Part shown: positions 9,396 to 17,577 of the stretch, piece after piece
Position numbering within the stretch: the stretch's first letter is position 1
Layout of the letters: each line of letters starts with the position of its first letter
NCBI RefSeq assembly: GCF_000243235.1
Contig: NZ_JH594606.1
Span: 3,493,709-3,557,708 of the forward strand
Direction: 5' to 3'
Source: Gillisia limnaea DSM 15749
GTDB lineage: Bacteria; Bacteroidota; Bacteroidia; Flavobacteriales; Flavobacteriaceae
Length of the DNA: 64,000 nt
Notes under the pieces: model-generated
The model's input: only the letters and a program-made list of their open reading frames with translations
What the model was told of the DNA's origin: nothing
Database searches by the model: none
Position numbers and translations under genes: made by a program

Positions 9396-9694
9396 ATATT
9401 TATTCCTACAGGAAGAAGATCTTTGTACTTCCTTCTGTTCTTTCTAATAAATTTTGCTATTTCAGGACTTGTAGGCACAACCCTGTCTGTTCCTTCTTTG
9501 ATTTGGTTTAATAATTTTTCAAGAAACGGCTCCAGATAGCCTTCATCTTTTAAAGGATCCGGCATCCTTAACTTTGTGAGAAATATTTTTCGTTCTTGCT
9601 GGGAATATTCCACAGTGATCAATTCGTTTTGTATTACAGCCTCAAACTGTCTTAAAAATTCATTGTTGGTAATTACAATCTCTACATCATTCAT
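9392..9694 (-). CDS. small GNAT-like protein (COG2388/PF14542 type), degenerate acetyl-CoA loop
   Basis: A 100-residue protein. The order of elements resembles the small YjdJ-type GNAT family: VEYSQQERKIFLTKLRMPDP, a central helix, then VVPTSPEIAKFIRKN matching the family's VVPxCPFVAxYI segment. The R/Q-x-x-G-x-G/A loop that binds the acetyl-CoA pyrophosphate is not recognisable; the region reads LKDEGYLE. Either it is a divergent enzyme or it has lost acetyl transfer. It converges on mtaB with a four-base overlap. Confidence 0.6.
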   Translation of the reverse strand: MNDVEIVITNNEFLRQFEAVIQNELITVEYSQQERKIFLTKLRMPDPLKDEGYLEPFLEKLLNQIKEGTDRVVPTSPEIAKFIRKNRRKYKDLLPVGINI

Positions 9695-10182
9695 CTTCTT
9701 TAAAATTTAGTTCAACTTTTCCTTTACACATAAATATGAAGGCTATTATAATTAATACTATTTCCTATTTCTGTTCCAGGAGAGCCCTGTCTTTCAGAAA
9801 AATCCTAGGTTCCGGATGTTTCTTTCTTTTATATATCCTTAGCTTGCTCCCGGGTATTCGATTTGATGTTCCTGAGATCTTAGTTTTTTGTTTTTCTCTA
9901 TTTTCAGATAATAAAGTGTGTTAAACAATTCAGAAAGAATTTATCACTATCCTGTAAAGATAAGATTTTAATTTGCAAAATTCGTAAGAGATACCGGTCA
10001 AAAATCATCTGGATTATATAGAAATGTTTATTTGTATGAAATTTTTTTCTATCCATACTTAAAATTGACTCTTTTTCGGATTATCTTTTATGCGTCTTTA
10101 TAGTTTAAGAGGAAAAAATAACTGTAATTTTGAAGTTGAAGTTGAATATAAATTGATCTTTTAGTGTAATAGCCCATTTTAA
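9695..10182. other. 488-base intergenic stretch, little recognised
   Basis: It separates two divergently oriented genes. It holds a 62-codon open frame at 9736-9924 that lacks protein-like composition, and a TAATTTTG box at 10125-10132 that could be the -7 element of the hydrolase at 10183 (no clear -33 partner). I see no RNA gene, repeat or strong hairpin. Confidence 0.4.
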
Positions 10183-10863
10183 ATGTTGAATAACAAGCAA
10201 ATTATCCACGTTTACTTTATGCCAGGATTGGCGGCAAACCCATCGATTTTTGAATACATTAAACTTCCGGAGGACCAGTTTCAAATTCATTTGCTGGAAT
10301 GGATAATTCCTTCCACTGAAGAAACCCTGACCCACTATGCTCAAAGGATGAATCGATACATAAAACATGATCATATAGTGCTTATTGGCGTATCTTTTGG
10401 TGGTATTATTGTCCAGGAAATGAGTAAATATTTGGATTTAAAGCGACTTATTATCATTTCTAGTGTAAAATGCAGGAATGAACTTCCGCGAAGGATGAAG
10501 TATGCGGGGAAAACCGGTTTTTTTAAACTTATTCCCACCAGTTTAATGGACTACATAGACCAACTTGAAAATATTGCTGTTGGAGATTATATAACCAAAA
10601 GGGCTCAGCTTTACAAGAAATATTTATCGGTTAGAAATACCAAATATTTAGACTGGGCTATAAAAAATATGGTGCTATGGGATTGTGACCAACCTATTGA
10701 AGAGATAATTCACATTCACGGAGATAAGGATGAGATCTTTCCTTATAAATATATTAAAGATTGTATTACAGTAAAGGGGGGCACCCACATTATGATCATC
10801 AATAGATATAAATGGTTCAATAGGCATTTGCCTGGAATTATTATCAACGGAAAACTTAGTTAA
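10183..10863 (+). CDS. alpha/beta hydrolase
   Basis: A 226-residue alpha/beta-hydrolase fold protein. The nucleophile elbow GVSFGG places Ser71, the acid is Asp183 in HGDKDEIFP, and the base is His202 in GGTHIMI, a complete catalytic triad in canonical order. The early MPGLAANPSIF segment is the oxyanion-hole loop. The cap region is short. There is no signal peptide, so it is probably cytoplasmic. The substrate is unknown. It ends 19 bases before the lytic transglycosylase gene on the same strand and may share its transcript. Confidence 0.85.
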   Translation: MLNNKQIIHVYFMPGLAANPSIFEYIKLPEDQFQIHLLEWIIPSTEETLTHYAQRMNRYIKHDHIVLIGVSFGGIIVQEMSKYLDLKRLIIISSVKCRNELPRRMKYAGKTGFFKLIPTSLMDYIDQLENIAVGDYITKRAQLYKKYLSVRNTKYLDWAIKNMVLWDCDQPIEEIIHIHGDKDEIFPYKYIKDCITVKGGTHIMIINRYKWFNRHLPGIIINGKLS

Positions 10864-10882
10864 ACATAATAAAAATAAAGTT

Positions 10883-11827
10883 ATGAAAATTTTAAAAGTA
10901 TTATTGATGAGTGTTGGGCTTATCGCAGTTTTAGCGGTAAGCATCCAGGCTGTGCAGGAAGGACCAAATACAGATAATGAAAATACCGGGGAAAAATCAA
11001 AAAAGGTAACGGGAGACTATACTATTTATGCATTACCCATGCCAGAAAATCTCAATTTTGGAGGGGAACTTGTTCCCATCGAAGATCCGGATGTTTATGA
11101 GCGAATGGACAGAGAATTGCTCGTAAATACCTATTGGCAGTCAAATGCCTTGTTGCTGCTTAAAAGAGCCAATAAATATTTCCCGGTGATTGAACCTATT
11201 TTGAAGGAATATGGAGTCCCGGATGATTTTAAATACCTGGCGGTTATAGAAAGCGGATTGACTCAGGCTGTTTCCCCTGCACGTGCAGTTGGGTTTTGGC
11301 AAATTATGGAAGGAACGGGAAAAGATTATAAACTGGAAATCAATGATAATGTAGATGAGCGCTATCACATAGAGAAATCTACCAGAGTAGCTTGTGAATA
11401 CCTTTTAAAGTCCAAAGAGCGATTTGGAAGCTGGACAATGGCAGCTGCAGCTTATAATGCTGGGAATACAGGTGTTTTAAGGCAGCTGGAGCGGCAAGAA
11501 GTGAACGATTACTATGATCTTTTACTGGGAGAGGAAACAGGTAGATACGTTTTCAGAATCATTGCATTAAAGGAAATTATGAAAAACCCGAGAAAATATG
11601 GCTTCAATTTTTCTCAGGAAGACCTGTATTCCCATATTGAAACTAACACAGTGAAAGTAGACACTCCTGTAACTAATTTTGCTGCATTTGCAAATAAGTT
11701 GAATATCAATTATAAGATTTTAAAAATCCACAATCCCTGGCTTAGGGAAGCTCATCTTAACAATAAATCTGGTAAAATATATGAAATTGAAATTCCAAAA
11801 AAGGGAATTTATCCTTTTGGCAATTAG
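10883..11827 (+). CDS. lytic transglycosylase, SLT family (MltD-like)
   Basis: A 314-residue exported murein lytic transglycosylase. An N-terminal hydrophobic segment (about 4-24) is a signal peptide. The SLT domain begins about 100, with the catalytic glutamate Glu123 in the ESGL motif, followed by SPARAVGFWQIM and AAAAYNAGNTGV, all family hallmarks. The C-terminal 60 residues (NKLNINYKILKIHNPWL to YEIEIPKKG) resemble a LysM-type glycan-binding module. It would cleave glycan strands to 1,6-anhydromuropeptides in the periplasm. Confidence 0.92.
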   Translation: MKILKVLLMSVGLIAVLAVSIQAVQEGPNTDNENTGEKSKKVTGDYTIYALPMPENLNFGGELVPIEDPDVYERMDRELLVNTYWQSNALLLLKRANKYFPVIEPILKEYGVPDDFKYLAVIESGLTQAVSPARAVGFWQIMEGTGKDYKLEINDNVDERYHIEKSTRVACEYLLKSKERFGSWTMAAAAYNAGNTGVLRQLERQEVNDYYDLLLGEETGRYVFRIIALKEIMKNPRKYGFNFSQEDLYSHIETNTVKVDTPVTNFAAFANKLNINYKILKIHNPWLREAHLNNKSGKIYEIEIPKKGIYPFGN

Positions 11828-11971
11828 GATTTGAAGAAATAAGGCAAATAAATAAATCCAAACCAACGGGGAATGTTAAAGGAATAAATAGCCTATTTTT
11901 GATGAAAGGATAGGGAGGTTAAACGCACAGGTGGAATTAAAGGAGCCTTATTTTAAATACTGGAAGAATGG

Positions 11972-12685
11972 TTAGTTCAAGGCTACGGTTTCCTTTTCTG
12001 CATTATAATATTCCTTAGATCCAAGTAGGTGGTTGGCGATCCCGTCGTAAATAGAATTATAGTTCATATCAAATGATTCCTCAAAACCCTTTCCATAGGG
12101 ATGTGTAACGCCACGTCTTATATCCAAAATTTTTTTGTTTCCATCTATTAAAAATGTTGTGGGAAGACCAAGAGAATGTTTCAGTTTGCTTATTACGTAG
12201 GAATCTTTATTTTCCATTTCATTTACATAAAGCACTTTTATATGTTCATTGTATGATTTGGAAATTTGTTGTGTGGTTTTATGATTATCCCAGAAAAGGA
12301 TTACAAAATCAATTTTATCGCTGTATTTTTCAGCCAGTTGATTTATTGCAGGAATTTCACCTTGAGATGTGATACACCAGGAGGCATATGTGATGAAATA
12401 CATAGGTTTTTTAAATTCATACAGCGAACTTTCTTTTTTGCTTAAGTTACTGAATTTGAAGTTGTCCATATAACTACCCTTCAATCCATGTTCGATAAGC
12501 GAATCAAAAAGTCTCCGGCCTTCCTCATAATCTCTTTTATAATAGGCCGCTTTAGCTCTTTGATCGTATTTTGGTAAGTGGACGGCAAGAGCTTCTGAAA
12601 AGAACATACGAGACTCATCCTCTTGTCCGAAAACAGGGTTGGAAAGGTAAAGTAAGATAATTAGTAGGGGTAAAAGTTTTACCAT
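11972..12685 (-). CDS. exported thioredoxin-fold protein with CxxS active site
   Basis: A 237-residue protein with a signal peptide (1-20, cleavage near FGQ). An N-terminal helical region (25-90) is followed by a TlpA/redoxin-like domain. The active-site segment reads SWCITSQGEIP, where TlpA proteins have WCxxCxxEIP; Cys104 is kept but the second cysteine is Ser107. The cis-proline Pro175 (LGLPTTFLID) is present. A monothiol CxxS site suggests isomerase, mixed-disulfide or binding function rather than ordinary dithiol reduction; this is inference. A minus-strand TAAATTTG box at plus 12712-12719 is a probable -7 element. Operon partners are not evident. Confidence 0.85.
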   Translation of the reverse strand: MVKLLPLLIILLYLSNPVFGQEDESRMFFSEALAVHLPKYDQRAKAAYYKRDYEEGRRLFDSLIEHGLKGSYMDNFKFSNLSKKESSLYEFKKPMYFITYASWCITSQGEIPAINQLAEKYSDKIDFVILFWDNHKTTQQISKSYNEHIKVLYVNEMENKDSYVISKLKHSLGLPTTFLIDGNKKILDIRRGVTHPYGKGFEESFDMNYNSIYDGIANHLLGSKEYYNAEKETVALN

Positions 12686-12690
12686 ATTTT

Positions 12691-12712
12691 GTATTTACTT
12701 CTCGGTAAATAC
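12691..12712 (-). promoter_or_regulatory. 8-bp inverted repeat at the probable transcription start
   Basis: GTATTTAC (12691-12698) and GTAAATAC (12705-12712) are perfect inverted copies around a six-base loop, between the -7 box (12712-12719) and the start codon of the thioredoxin-fold gene. It could be an operator or a leader hairpin. Confidence 0.35.
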
Positions 12713-12822
12713 AAATTTAGGCAACAAGGTTACCCTAAAGAAATCTATTCGTTCAAGCGCATGTATATTAGCCTAAGTGCACGGATGGAAATGAAAAATT
12801 AAAATTTTAACTATCGACGAGT

Positions 12823-13338
12823 TTAGATCTTTTTCATTTGTTGTTTCATCATGGTGATTTGCTCTTTCAGCATACCATGTTTGTCGAGTTTTTTTGCTTC
12901 GGTAAGTAGAATTTGAGCTTCCCTTTTGCGCCTTTTGGTCATGGCGATACCAGCCAGATTAAGTTTAGCCATAGCAAGATCCTGATCCATCGCCAGTCCT
13001 AATTTGATGGCTTTTTTAAAATGTTTCTCTGCTTTGGTAATGTTGGTTTGTGAAAGCATAAGGCCGTGAAGGTACCAAAAATAGCCTTGTTGTTTTCTTG
13101 TAAGTGCCGCTTCCGGATCTTTTATCTTATCGAGCCATTTTTTTGCACCGGGAAAATCCTGTTTTCTCAGCCTTAAAAATGCCAACAAAATCATTTCATT
13201 TTTAAAATACAGGAATATAAAAATAAGGGAAAGAAGGATATACATGATCCCATTCCCAATGTTACCTAGGAAAAATTGCCAAATAGCAACTGCTATTATA
13301 ATTCCGGCTAAAACTAATTTGATATTTTTATTGAACAT
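12823..13338 (-). CDS. TPR-containing membrane protein
   Basis: A 171-residue protein with two adjacent N-terminal transmembrane helices (about 6-24 and 29-46), followed by a soluble region with helix-turn-helix repeats of TPR type: GYFWYLHGLMLSQTNITKAEKHFKKAIKLG and LNLAGIAMTKRRKREAQILLTEAKKLD segments. TPR arrays bind proteins; the partner is unknown. Conserved in flavobacteria as far as I recall. A TAACTTTG box on minus (plus 13361-13368) is a likely -7 element. It is divergent from rpmH. Confidence 0.8.
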   Translation of the reverse strand: MFNKNIKLVLAGIIIAVAIWQFFLGNIGNGIMYILLSLIFIFLYFKNEMILLAFLRLRKQDFPGAKKWLDKIKDPEAALTRKQQGYFWYLHGLMLSQTNITKAEKHFKKAIKLGLAMDQDLAMAKLNLAGIAMTKRRKREAQILLTEAKKLDKHGMLKEQITMMKQQMKKI

Positions 13339-13401
13339 AAAGGCTTTTAATTTAAGCCCGCAAAGTTAATAAAAACAATTACAAATTATTTTTATTTAGG
13401 T

Positions 13402-13432
13402 TTTGCAGTACATAAAAGTCTTTGTATATTTG
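13402..13432 (+). promoter_or_regulatory. promoter of rpmH
   Basis: TTTG (13402-13405), 19-base spacer, TATATTTG (13425-13432): an exact consensus match. It gives a leader of about 65 nt before the rpmH start. Confidence 0.8.
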
Positions 13433-13503
13433 CCCGCAGTTTTAAGGAAAGAATTAAAACTAATCTAACTAAGGTTTCTACTGAAGAATTAAAGATAATT
13501 AAA

Positions 13504-13662
13504 ATGAAAAGAACGTTTCAACCATCTAAGAGAAAAAGAAAAAACAAGCACGGTTTCAGAGAACGCATGGCAAGTGTGAACGGAAGAAAAGTGTTAGCTA
13601 GAAGAAGAGCTAAAGGAAGAAAAAAATTATCGGTATCTTCTGAAACTAGACATAAACACTAG
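13504..13662 (+). CDS. rpmH: 50S ribosomal protein L34
   Basis: A 52-residue, strongly basic protein beginning [19 protein letters not shown], with the [21 protein letters not shown] core of L34. The C-terminus [10 protein letters not shown] is slightly longer than the E. coli protein, as is usual in Bacteroidota. It has its own promoter and terminator. The usual dnaA/rnpA neighbours are absent, so this locus does not mark the replication origin. Confidence 0.97.
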   Translation: MKRTFQPSKRKRKNKHGFRERMASVNGRKVLARRRAKGRKKLSVSSETRHKH

Positions 13663-13684
13663 TGAAAATTAGTTTCCAAATAAT

Positions 13685-13718
13685 AAGGTGTTACTTTTTT
13701 AAGTAACGCCTTTTTTTA
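13685..13718 (+). terminator. terminator of rpmH
   Basis: AGGTGTTACTT (13686-13696) pairs with AAGTAACGCCT (13701-13711), followed by a run of T. Confidence 0.85.
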
Positions 13719-13766
13719 TACCTAAGAGCTTCCTATTTTTATAAAATAATAAATCACCTTATTAAA

Positions 13767-16619
13767 ATGCCTAAAAACACACAACTTAAAACGATTTTAA
13801 TAATCGGCTCAGGCCCTATAGTTATCGGCCAGGCTTGTGAATTTGATTATGCCGGTGCACAATCCCTAAAATCCTTGCGGGAGGAAGGGATAGAAACTAT
13901 TCTTATCAATTCCAACCCGGCTACTATCATGACCGATCCTACAATGGCCGATCATGTGTATCTTCTTCCACTCACCACCAAGTCTATTATTACGATCCTT
14001 AAAAATCATCCTAATATAGATGCAGTGCTTCCTACTATGGGAGGTCAAACGGCTTTAAATCTTTGTATTGAGGCTGATGAAAAGGGTATTTGGAAAGATT
14101 TTGGAGTAAAATTGATAGGTGTAGATATAGATGCCATTAATATAACCGAAGATCGTGAGAAATTTAAGCAACTCATGGGAAGGATTGGAATTCCTGTTGC
14201 TCCTGCAAAAACAGTAACATCCTATTTACAAGGAAAAGAAGTTGCTCAGGAATTTGGTTTTCCTTTAGTAATTCGGGCATCATTTACCCTGGGTGGTAGT
14301 GGTGCTTCTTTTGTTCACCGGGCAGAAGATTTTGATGAATTGCTCACTATGGGACTGGAAGCTTCCCCTATTCACGAGGTTCTTATAGATAAGGCATTGT
14401 TGGGATGGAAGGAATTTGAACTTGAATTACTTCGGGATAAGAATGATAATGTTGTTATAATTTGTTCCATTGAAAATATGGATCCAATGGGAATCCATAC
14501 GGGTGATTCTATTACCGTAGCTCCTGCAATGACGCTTAGTGATACCGCCTACCAGAGAATGCGTGATATGGCTATCAAAATGATGCGTAGTATTGGTGAT
14601 TTTGCTGGAGGATGTAACGTTCAATTCGCGGTAAGTCCTGATGATAAAGAGGATATTGTTGCTGTCGAGATCAATCCGCGTACCTCAAGATCTTCAGCTT
14701 TGGCATCTAAAGCTACGGGATATCCAATTGCAAAAATAGCTTCTAAACTAGCTATTGGATTTACCCTGGATGAACTTGAAAATCAAATAACGCAAACTAC
14801 TTCAGCTTTATTTGAGCCAACGCTGGATTACGTGATCGTGAAGATTCCAAGATGGAATTTCGACAAATTTGAAGGAAGCAATCGTGCTCTGGGTCTTCAA
14901 ATGAAATCTGTTGGGGAAGTGATGGGAATTGGGAGATCTTTCCAGGAAGCCCTTCACAAAGCTACCCAGTCTCTTGAAATTAAACGGAATGGACTTGGTG
15001 CCGATGGTAAAGGGGAGACGAAATACGACCAGATAATTGAAAAATTAACCTACGCCAGCTGGGATAGGGTTTTTGTTATCTATGATGCTGTTCAGGCAGG
15101 AATTCCGCTTAGTAGAATTCACGAAATCACCAAAATCGATATGTGGTTCCTGAAACAATACGAGGAACTATATGCTCTTGAAGTAGAAATTTCAAAATAC
15201 GATATAGGAACATTGCCTAAAGACCTTATGCTTGAGGCTAAGCAAAAAGGATTTGCCGACAGGCAGATTGCTTACATGCTTAAATGTTTAGAAAGTGAAG
15301 TGTATAACCGGCGGGATGAGCTTAATATTAACAGGATATTTAAATTGGTAGACACCTGTGCCGCCGAGTTTAAAGCGGAAACACCTTACTATTATTCCAC
15401 ATTTGAGGCGGAAATTGAAACTGCAGAGGGGAAACGCTATGTGGCTAATGAAAGCAAGGTAACCAATAAGAAAAAAATTGTAGTTTTAGGTTCCGGACCC
15501 AATAGAATAGGCCAGGGGATCGAGTTTGACTACAGCTGCGTTCATGGGGTTTTGGCTGCTTCAGAATGTGGATATGAAACCATCATGATCAATTGTAATC
15601 CCGAAACGGTTTCTACAGATTTTGATGTAGCAGATAAGCTTTATTTTGAGCCGGTTTTCTGGGAACATATTTATGATATTATTCGTCACGAAAATCCAGT
15701 TGGGGTAATAGTCCAATTAGGAGGACAAACGGCACTGAAACTAGCTGAAAAGCTGGACCGTTACGGAATAAGGATCATGGGAACCAGTTATAAAGCGCTG
15801 GATTTAGCTGAAGACAGAGGAAGCTTCTCAAAATTACTGGAAGCGAACAATATTCCATTTCCGGAATTTGGCGTAGCCGAAACAGCTGAAGAAGCTCTGG
15901 CAGTTGCTGAAAAACTGGATTTCCCCATTTTAGTTCGGCCATCCTATGTTTTGGGAGGCCAGGGTATGAAAATTGTAATTAATAAAAATGAACTGGAAGC
16001 TCACGTAATAGATCTTCTAAGATCTATTCCAAATAATAAACTGCTGTTGGATCATTATTTGGACGGCGCGATTGAAGCAGAAGCCGATGCGATTTGTGAT
16101 GGTGAAAATGTCTATATCATTGGAATAATGGAACATATTGAGCCTTGTGGAATTCATTCCGGAGATTCAAATGCATTGCTTCCCCCTTTTAATTTAGGAA
16201 ACCTTGTAATGCAGCAAATAATCGATCATACCCATAAAATCGCATTGGCATTAAATACCGTTGGATTAATAAATATTCAGTTTGCCATTAAGGATGACAA
16301 GGTTTACATTATTGAAGCGAATCCACGTGCCTCCCGAACAGTGCCTTTTATAGCAAAAGCCTACGGAGAACCCTATGTAAATTACGCCACCAAGGTTATG
16401 TTAGGAGAAAACAAGGTTACAGACTTTAAATTTAATCCGCAGTTAAAAGGCTATGCTATCAAGCAACCGGTATTTTCTTTTGATAAATTCCATAAGGTTA
16501 ACAAACAGTTAGGGCCTGAAATGAAAAGTACAGGAGAAAGTATTCTATTTATTGACAGCCTTAGAGACGATGCATTTTATGATCTTTATTCGAGAAGGAA
16601 GATGTACTTAAGCAAATAA
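13767..16619 (+). CDS. carB: carbamoyl-phosphate synthase large subunit, lacking the allosteric domain
   Basis: A 950-residue enzyme with the two homologous ATP-grasp halves of CarB: the first starts with GSGPIVIGQACEFDYAG, the second near residue 573 with GSGPNRIGQGIEFDYS. It makes carbamoyl phosphate for pyrimidine and arginine synthesis using ammonia from the CarA glutaminase. The E. coli protein has about 1073 residues; this one stops shortly after the second ATP-grasp half (SLRDDAFYDLYSRRKMYLSK), so the C-terminal MGS-like domain that binds UMP, IMP and ornithine is missing. This short form is, to my knowledge, normal in flavobacteria. No carA lies nearby. A strong terminator follows. 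Confidence 0.96.
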   Translation: MPKNTQLKTILIIGSGPIVIGQACEFDYAGAQSLKSLREEGIETILINSNPATIMTDPTMADHVYLLPLTTKSIITILKNHPNIDAVLPTMGGQTALNLCIEADEKGIWKDFGVKLIGVDIDAINITEDREKFKQLMGRIGIPVAPAKTVTSYLQGKEVAQEFGFPLVIRASFTLGGSGASFVHRAEDFDELLTMGLEASPIHEVLIDKALLGWKEFELELLRDKNDNVVIICSIENMDPMGIHTGDSITVAPAMTLSDTAYQRMRDMAIKMMRSIGDFAGGCNVQFAVSPDDKEDIVAVEINPRTSRSSALASKATGYPIAKIASKLAIGFTLDELENQITQTTSALFEPTLDYVIVKIPRWNFDKFEGSNRALGLQMKSVGEVMGIGRSFQEALHKATQSLEIKRNGLGADGKGETKYDQIIEKLTYASWDRVFVIYDAVQAGIPLSRIHEITKIDMWFLKQYEELYALEVEISKYDIGTLPKDLMLEAKQKGFADRQIAYMLKCLESEVYNRRDELNINRIFKLVDTCAAEFKAETPYYYSTFEAEIETAEGKRYVANESKVTNKKKIVVLGSGPNRIGQGIEFDYSCVHGVLAASECGYETIMINCNPETVSTDFDVADKLYFEPVFWEHIYDIIRHENPVGVIVQLGGQTALKLAEKLDRYGIRIMGTSYKALDLAEDRGSFSKLLEANNIPFPEFGVAETAEEALAVAEKLDFPILVRPSYVLGGQGMKIVINKNELEAHVIDLLRSIPNNKLLLDHYLDGAIEAEADAICDGENVYIIGIMEHIEPCGIHSGDSNALLPPFNLGNLVMQQIIDHTHKIALALNTVGLINIQFAIKDDKVYIIEANPRASRTVPFIAKAYGEPYVNYATKVMLGENKVTDFKFNPQLKGYAIKQPVFSFDKFHKVNKQLGPEMKSTGESILFIDSLRDDAFYDLYSRRKMYLSK

Positions 16620-16634
16620 ATTATTTTCTAAATA

Positions 16635-16676
16635 AAAAGGAGGCTGCTTGAATTAATAAGCAGCCTCCTTTTTTTG
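16635..16676. terminator. bidirectional terminator between carB and a convergent gene
   Basis: A 15-bp stem, AAAAGGAGGCTGCTT (16635-16649) with AAGCAGCCTCCTTTT (16659-16673), with T runs on both strands. Confidence 0.9.
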
Positions 16677-16692
16677 TTATTAACTCAAAATT

Positions 16693-17088
16693 TTATTTTT
16701 TGCTCAACTCAATTATTTGAACAGTATTACTTCCATCGGTTGATTTCCATAACTGTTTGTCCTTTTTATTAGTAATAACGAACCAGGTTTTGTCAAAATC
16801 AGATTTTTCTTTTGGGTTCGAGGTGGAAAGTGTTAAAATTTCATTTTGTAAATTCCATTTAAAATTTAGCACATCGCTAAATTCATTGCTAAACATAGTA
16901 TACTTTATATTTTTTTCACCGGTTCCATTTTTGTTTATCACAATTTCACCTGCATTTCTTGTTGTTACATTTTGACCTTTCTGATTATCTATTTCATAAC
17001 GATCAACATTCCAGGTGCCAACAATTTTAGGGCTACAACCAGTAATAAATAAAGCACATAAAACTCCTATAAATAACGATTTCTTCAT
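16693..17088 (-). CDS. lipocalin-like lipoprotein
   Basis: A 131-residue lipoprotein. The signal sequence ends in a lipobox (FITGC, Cys18), followed by SPKIVGTWNVDRYE, the opening strand typical of lipocalin-like (PF13648-type) proteins of Bacteroidota. The rest is rich in beta strands and Asn/Lys. The frame continues seven codons upstream to 17109, but a minus-strand TATCTTTG box (plus 17107-17114) puts the transcription start downstream of that codon, so the methionine at 17088 is chosen. Function unknown; ligand binding is only inferred from fold. Confidence 0.82.
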   Translation of the reverse strand: MKKSLFIGVLCALFITGCSPKIVGTWNVDRYEIDNQKGQNVTTRNAGEIVINKNGTGEKNIKYTMFSNEFSDVLNFKWNLQNEILTLSTSNPKEKSDFDKTWFVITNKKDKQLWKSTDGSNTVQIIELSKK

Positions 17089-17180
17089 AACTTTTTTATT
17101 TTTACACAAAGATACTATAAATTGCAGCCTTTACAGGGTTAGCGGTAATTTAGCCCTTTATTTTCACTTAAATTTAGCAA

Positions 17181-17573
17181 ATGAAGGAACTTATAGTAAC
17201 ATTTGGCGGCTTATTTGGAGGTTTGGCCGTTATTTTTGGCGCTTTTGGGGCCCATGCCCTTAAGAAACGCTTTACTGAAGATCAACTTAAAAGTTTTGAA
17301 ACCGGAGTAAAATACCAAATGTATCACGCCTTGATGTTGGTCTTTACAGGAATTACCTTTCCATTTATTGAAACTTCACAAATCCTGATGGGGTGGTGTT
17401 TTATCTTTGGGATTATAATTTTTTCCTTCAGTATATATGGACTTACTTTAAGTGCGGCCCGTGGAAAAAAAATGAGGTTTCTGGGACCTATAACTCCTTT
17501 GGGTGGAATACTTCTGGTAATTGGCTGGATCCTTTTCACCATAAATGCAGCAAAATATGCATTATACCTTTAG
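17181..17573 (+). CDS. DUF423 family membrane protein
   Basis: A 130-residue protein with four hydrophobic helices (about 5-25, 45-62, 70-88, 105-125). It carries the DUF423 features GAFGAHALK near the N-terminus and YQMYHALML after a short amphipathic stretch. The family (E. coli YgdD) is widespread with unknown function. The stop codon lies four bases from the stop of the convergent transporter gene, with no room for a terminator. Confidence 0.9.
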   Translation: MKELIVTFGGLFGGLAVIFGAFGAHALKKRFTEDQLKSFETGVKYQMYHALMLVFTGITFPFIETSQILMGWCFIFGIIIFSFSIYGLTLSAARGKKMRFLGPITPLGGILLVIGWILFTINAAKYALYL

Positions 17574-17577
17574 GGGA

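Noticed and set aside
9736-9924. 62-codon ORF on plus in the 9.7-10.2 kb gap
   Set aside because: Hydrophobic and Cys/Phe/Leu-rich from AT-rich DNA, no promoter or family resemblance.
10105-10374. 89-codon ORF on minus
   Set aside because: Overlaps the alpha/beta hydrolase, whose complete catalytic triad shows the true frame.
13504-13662. rpmH as a marker of the replication origin
   Set aside because: No dnaA, dnaN, rnpA or DnaA-box cluster is near; in Bacteroidota rpmH is often away from the origin.
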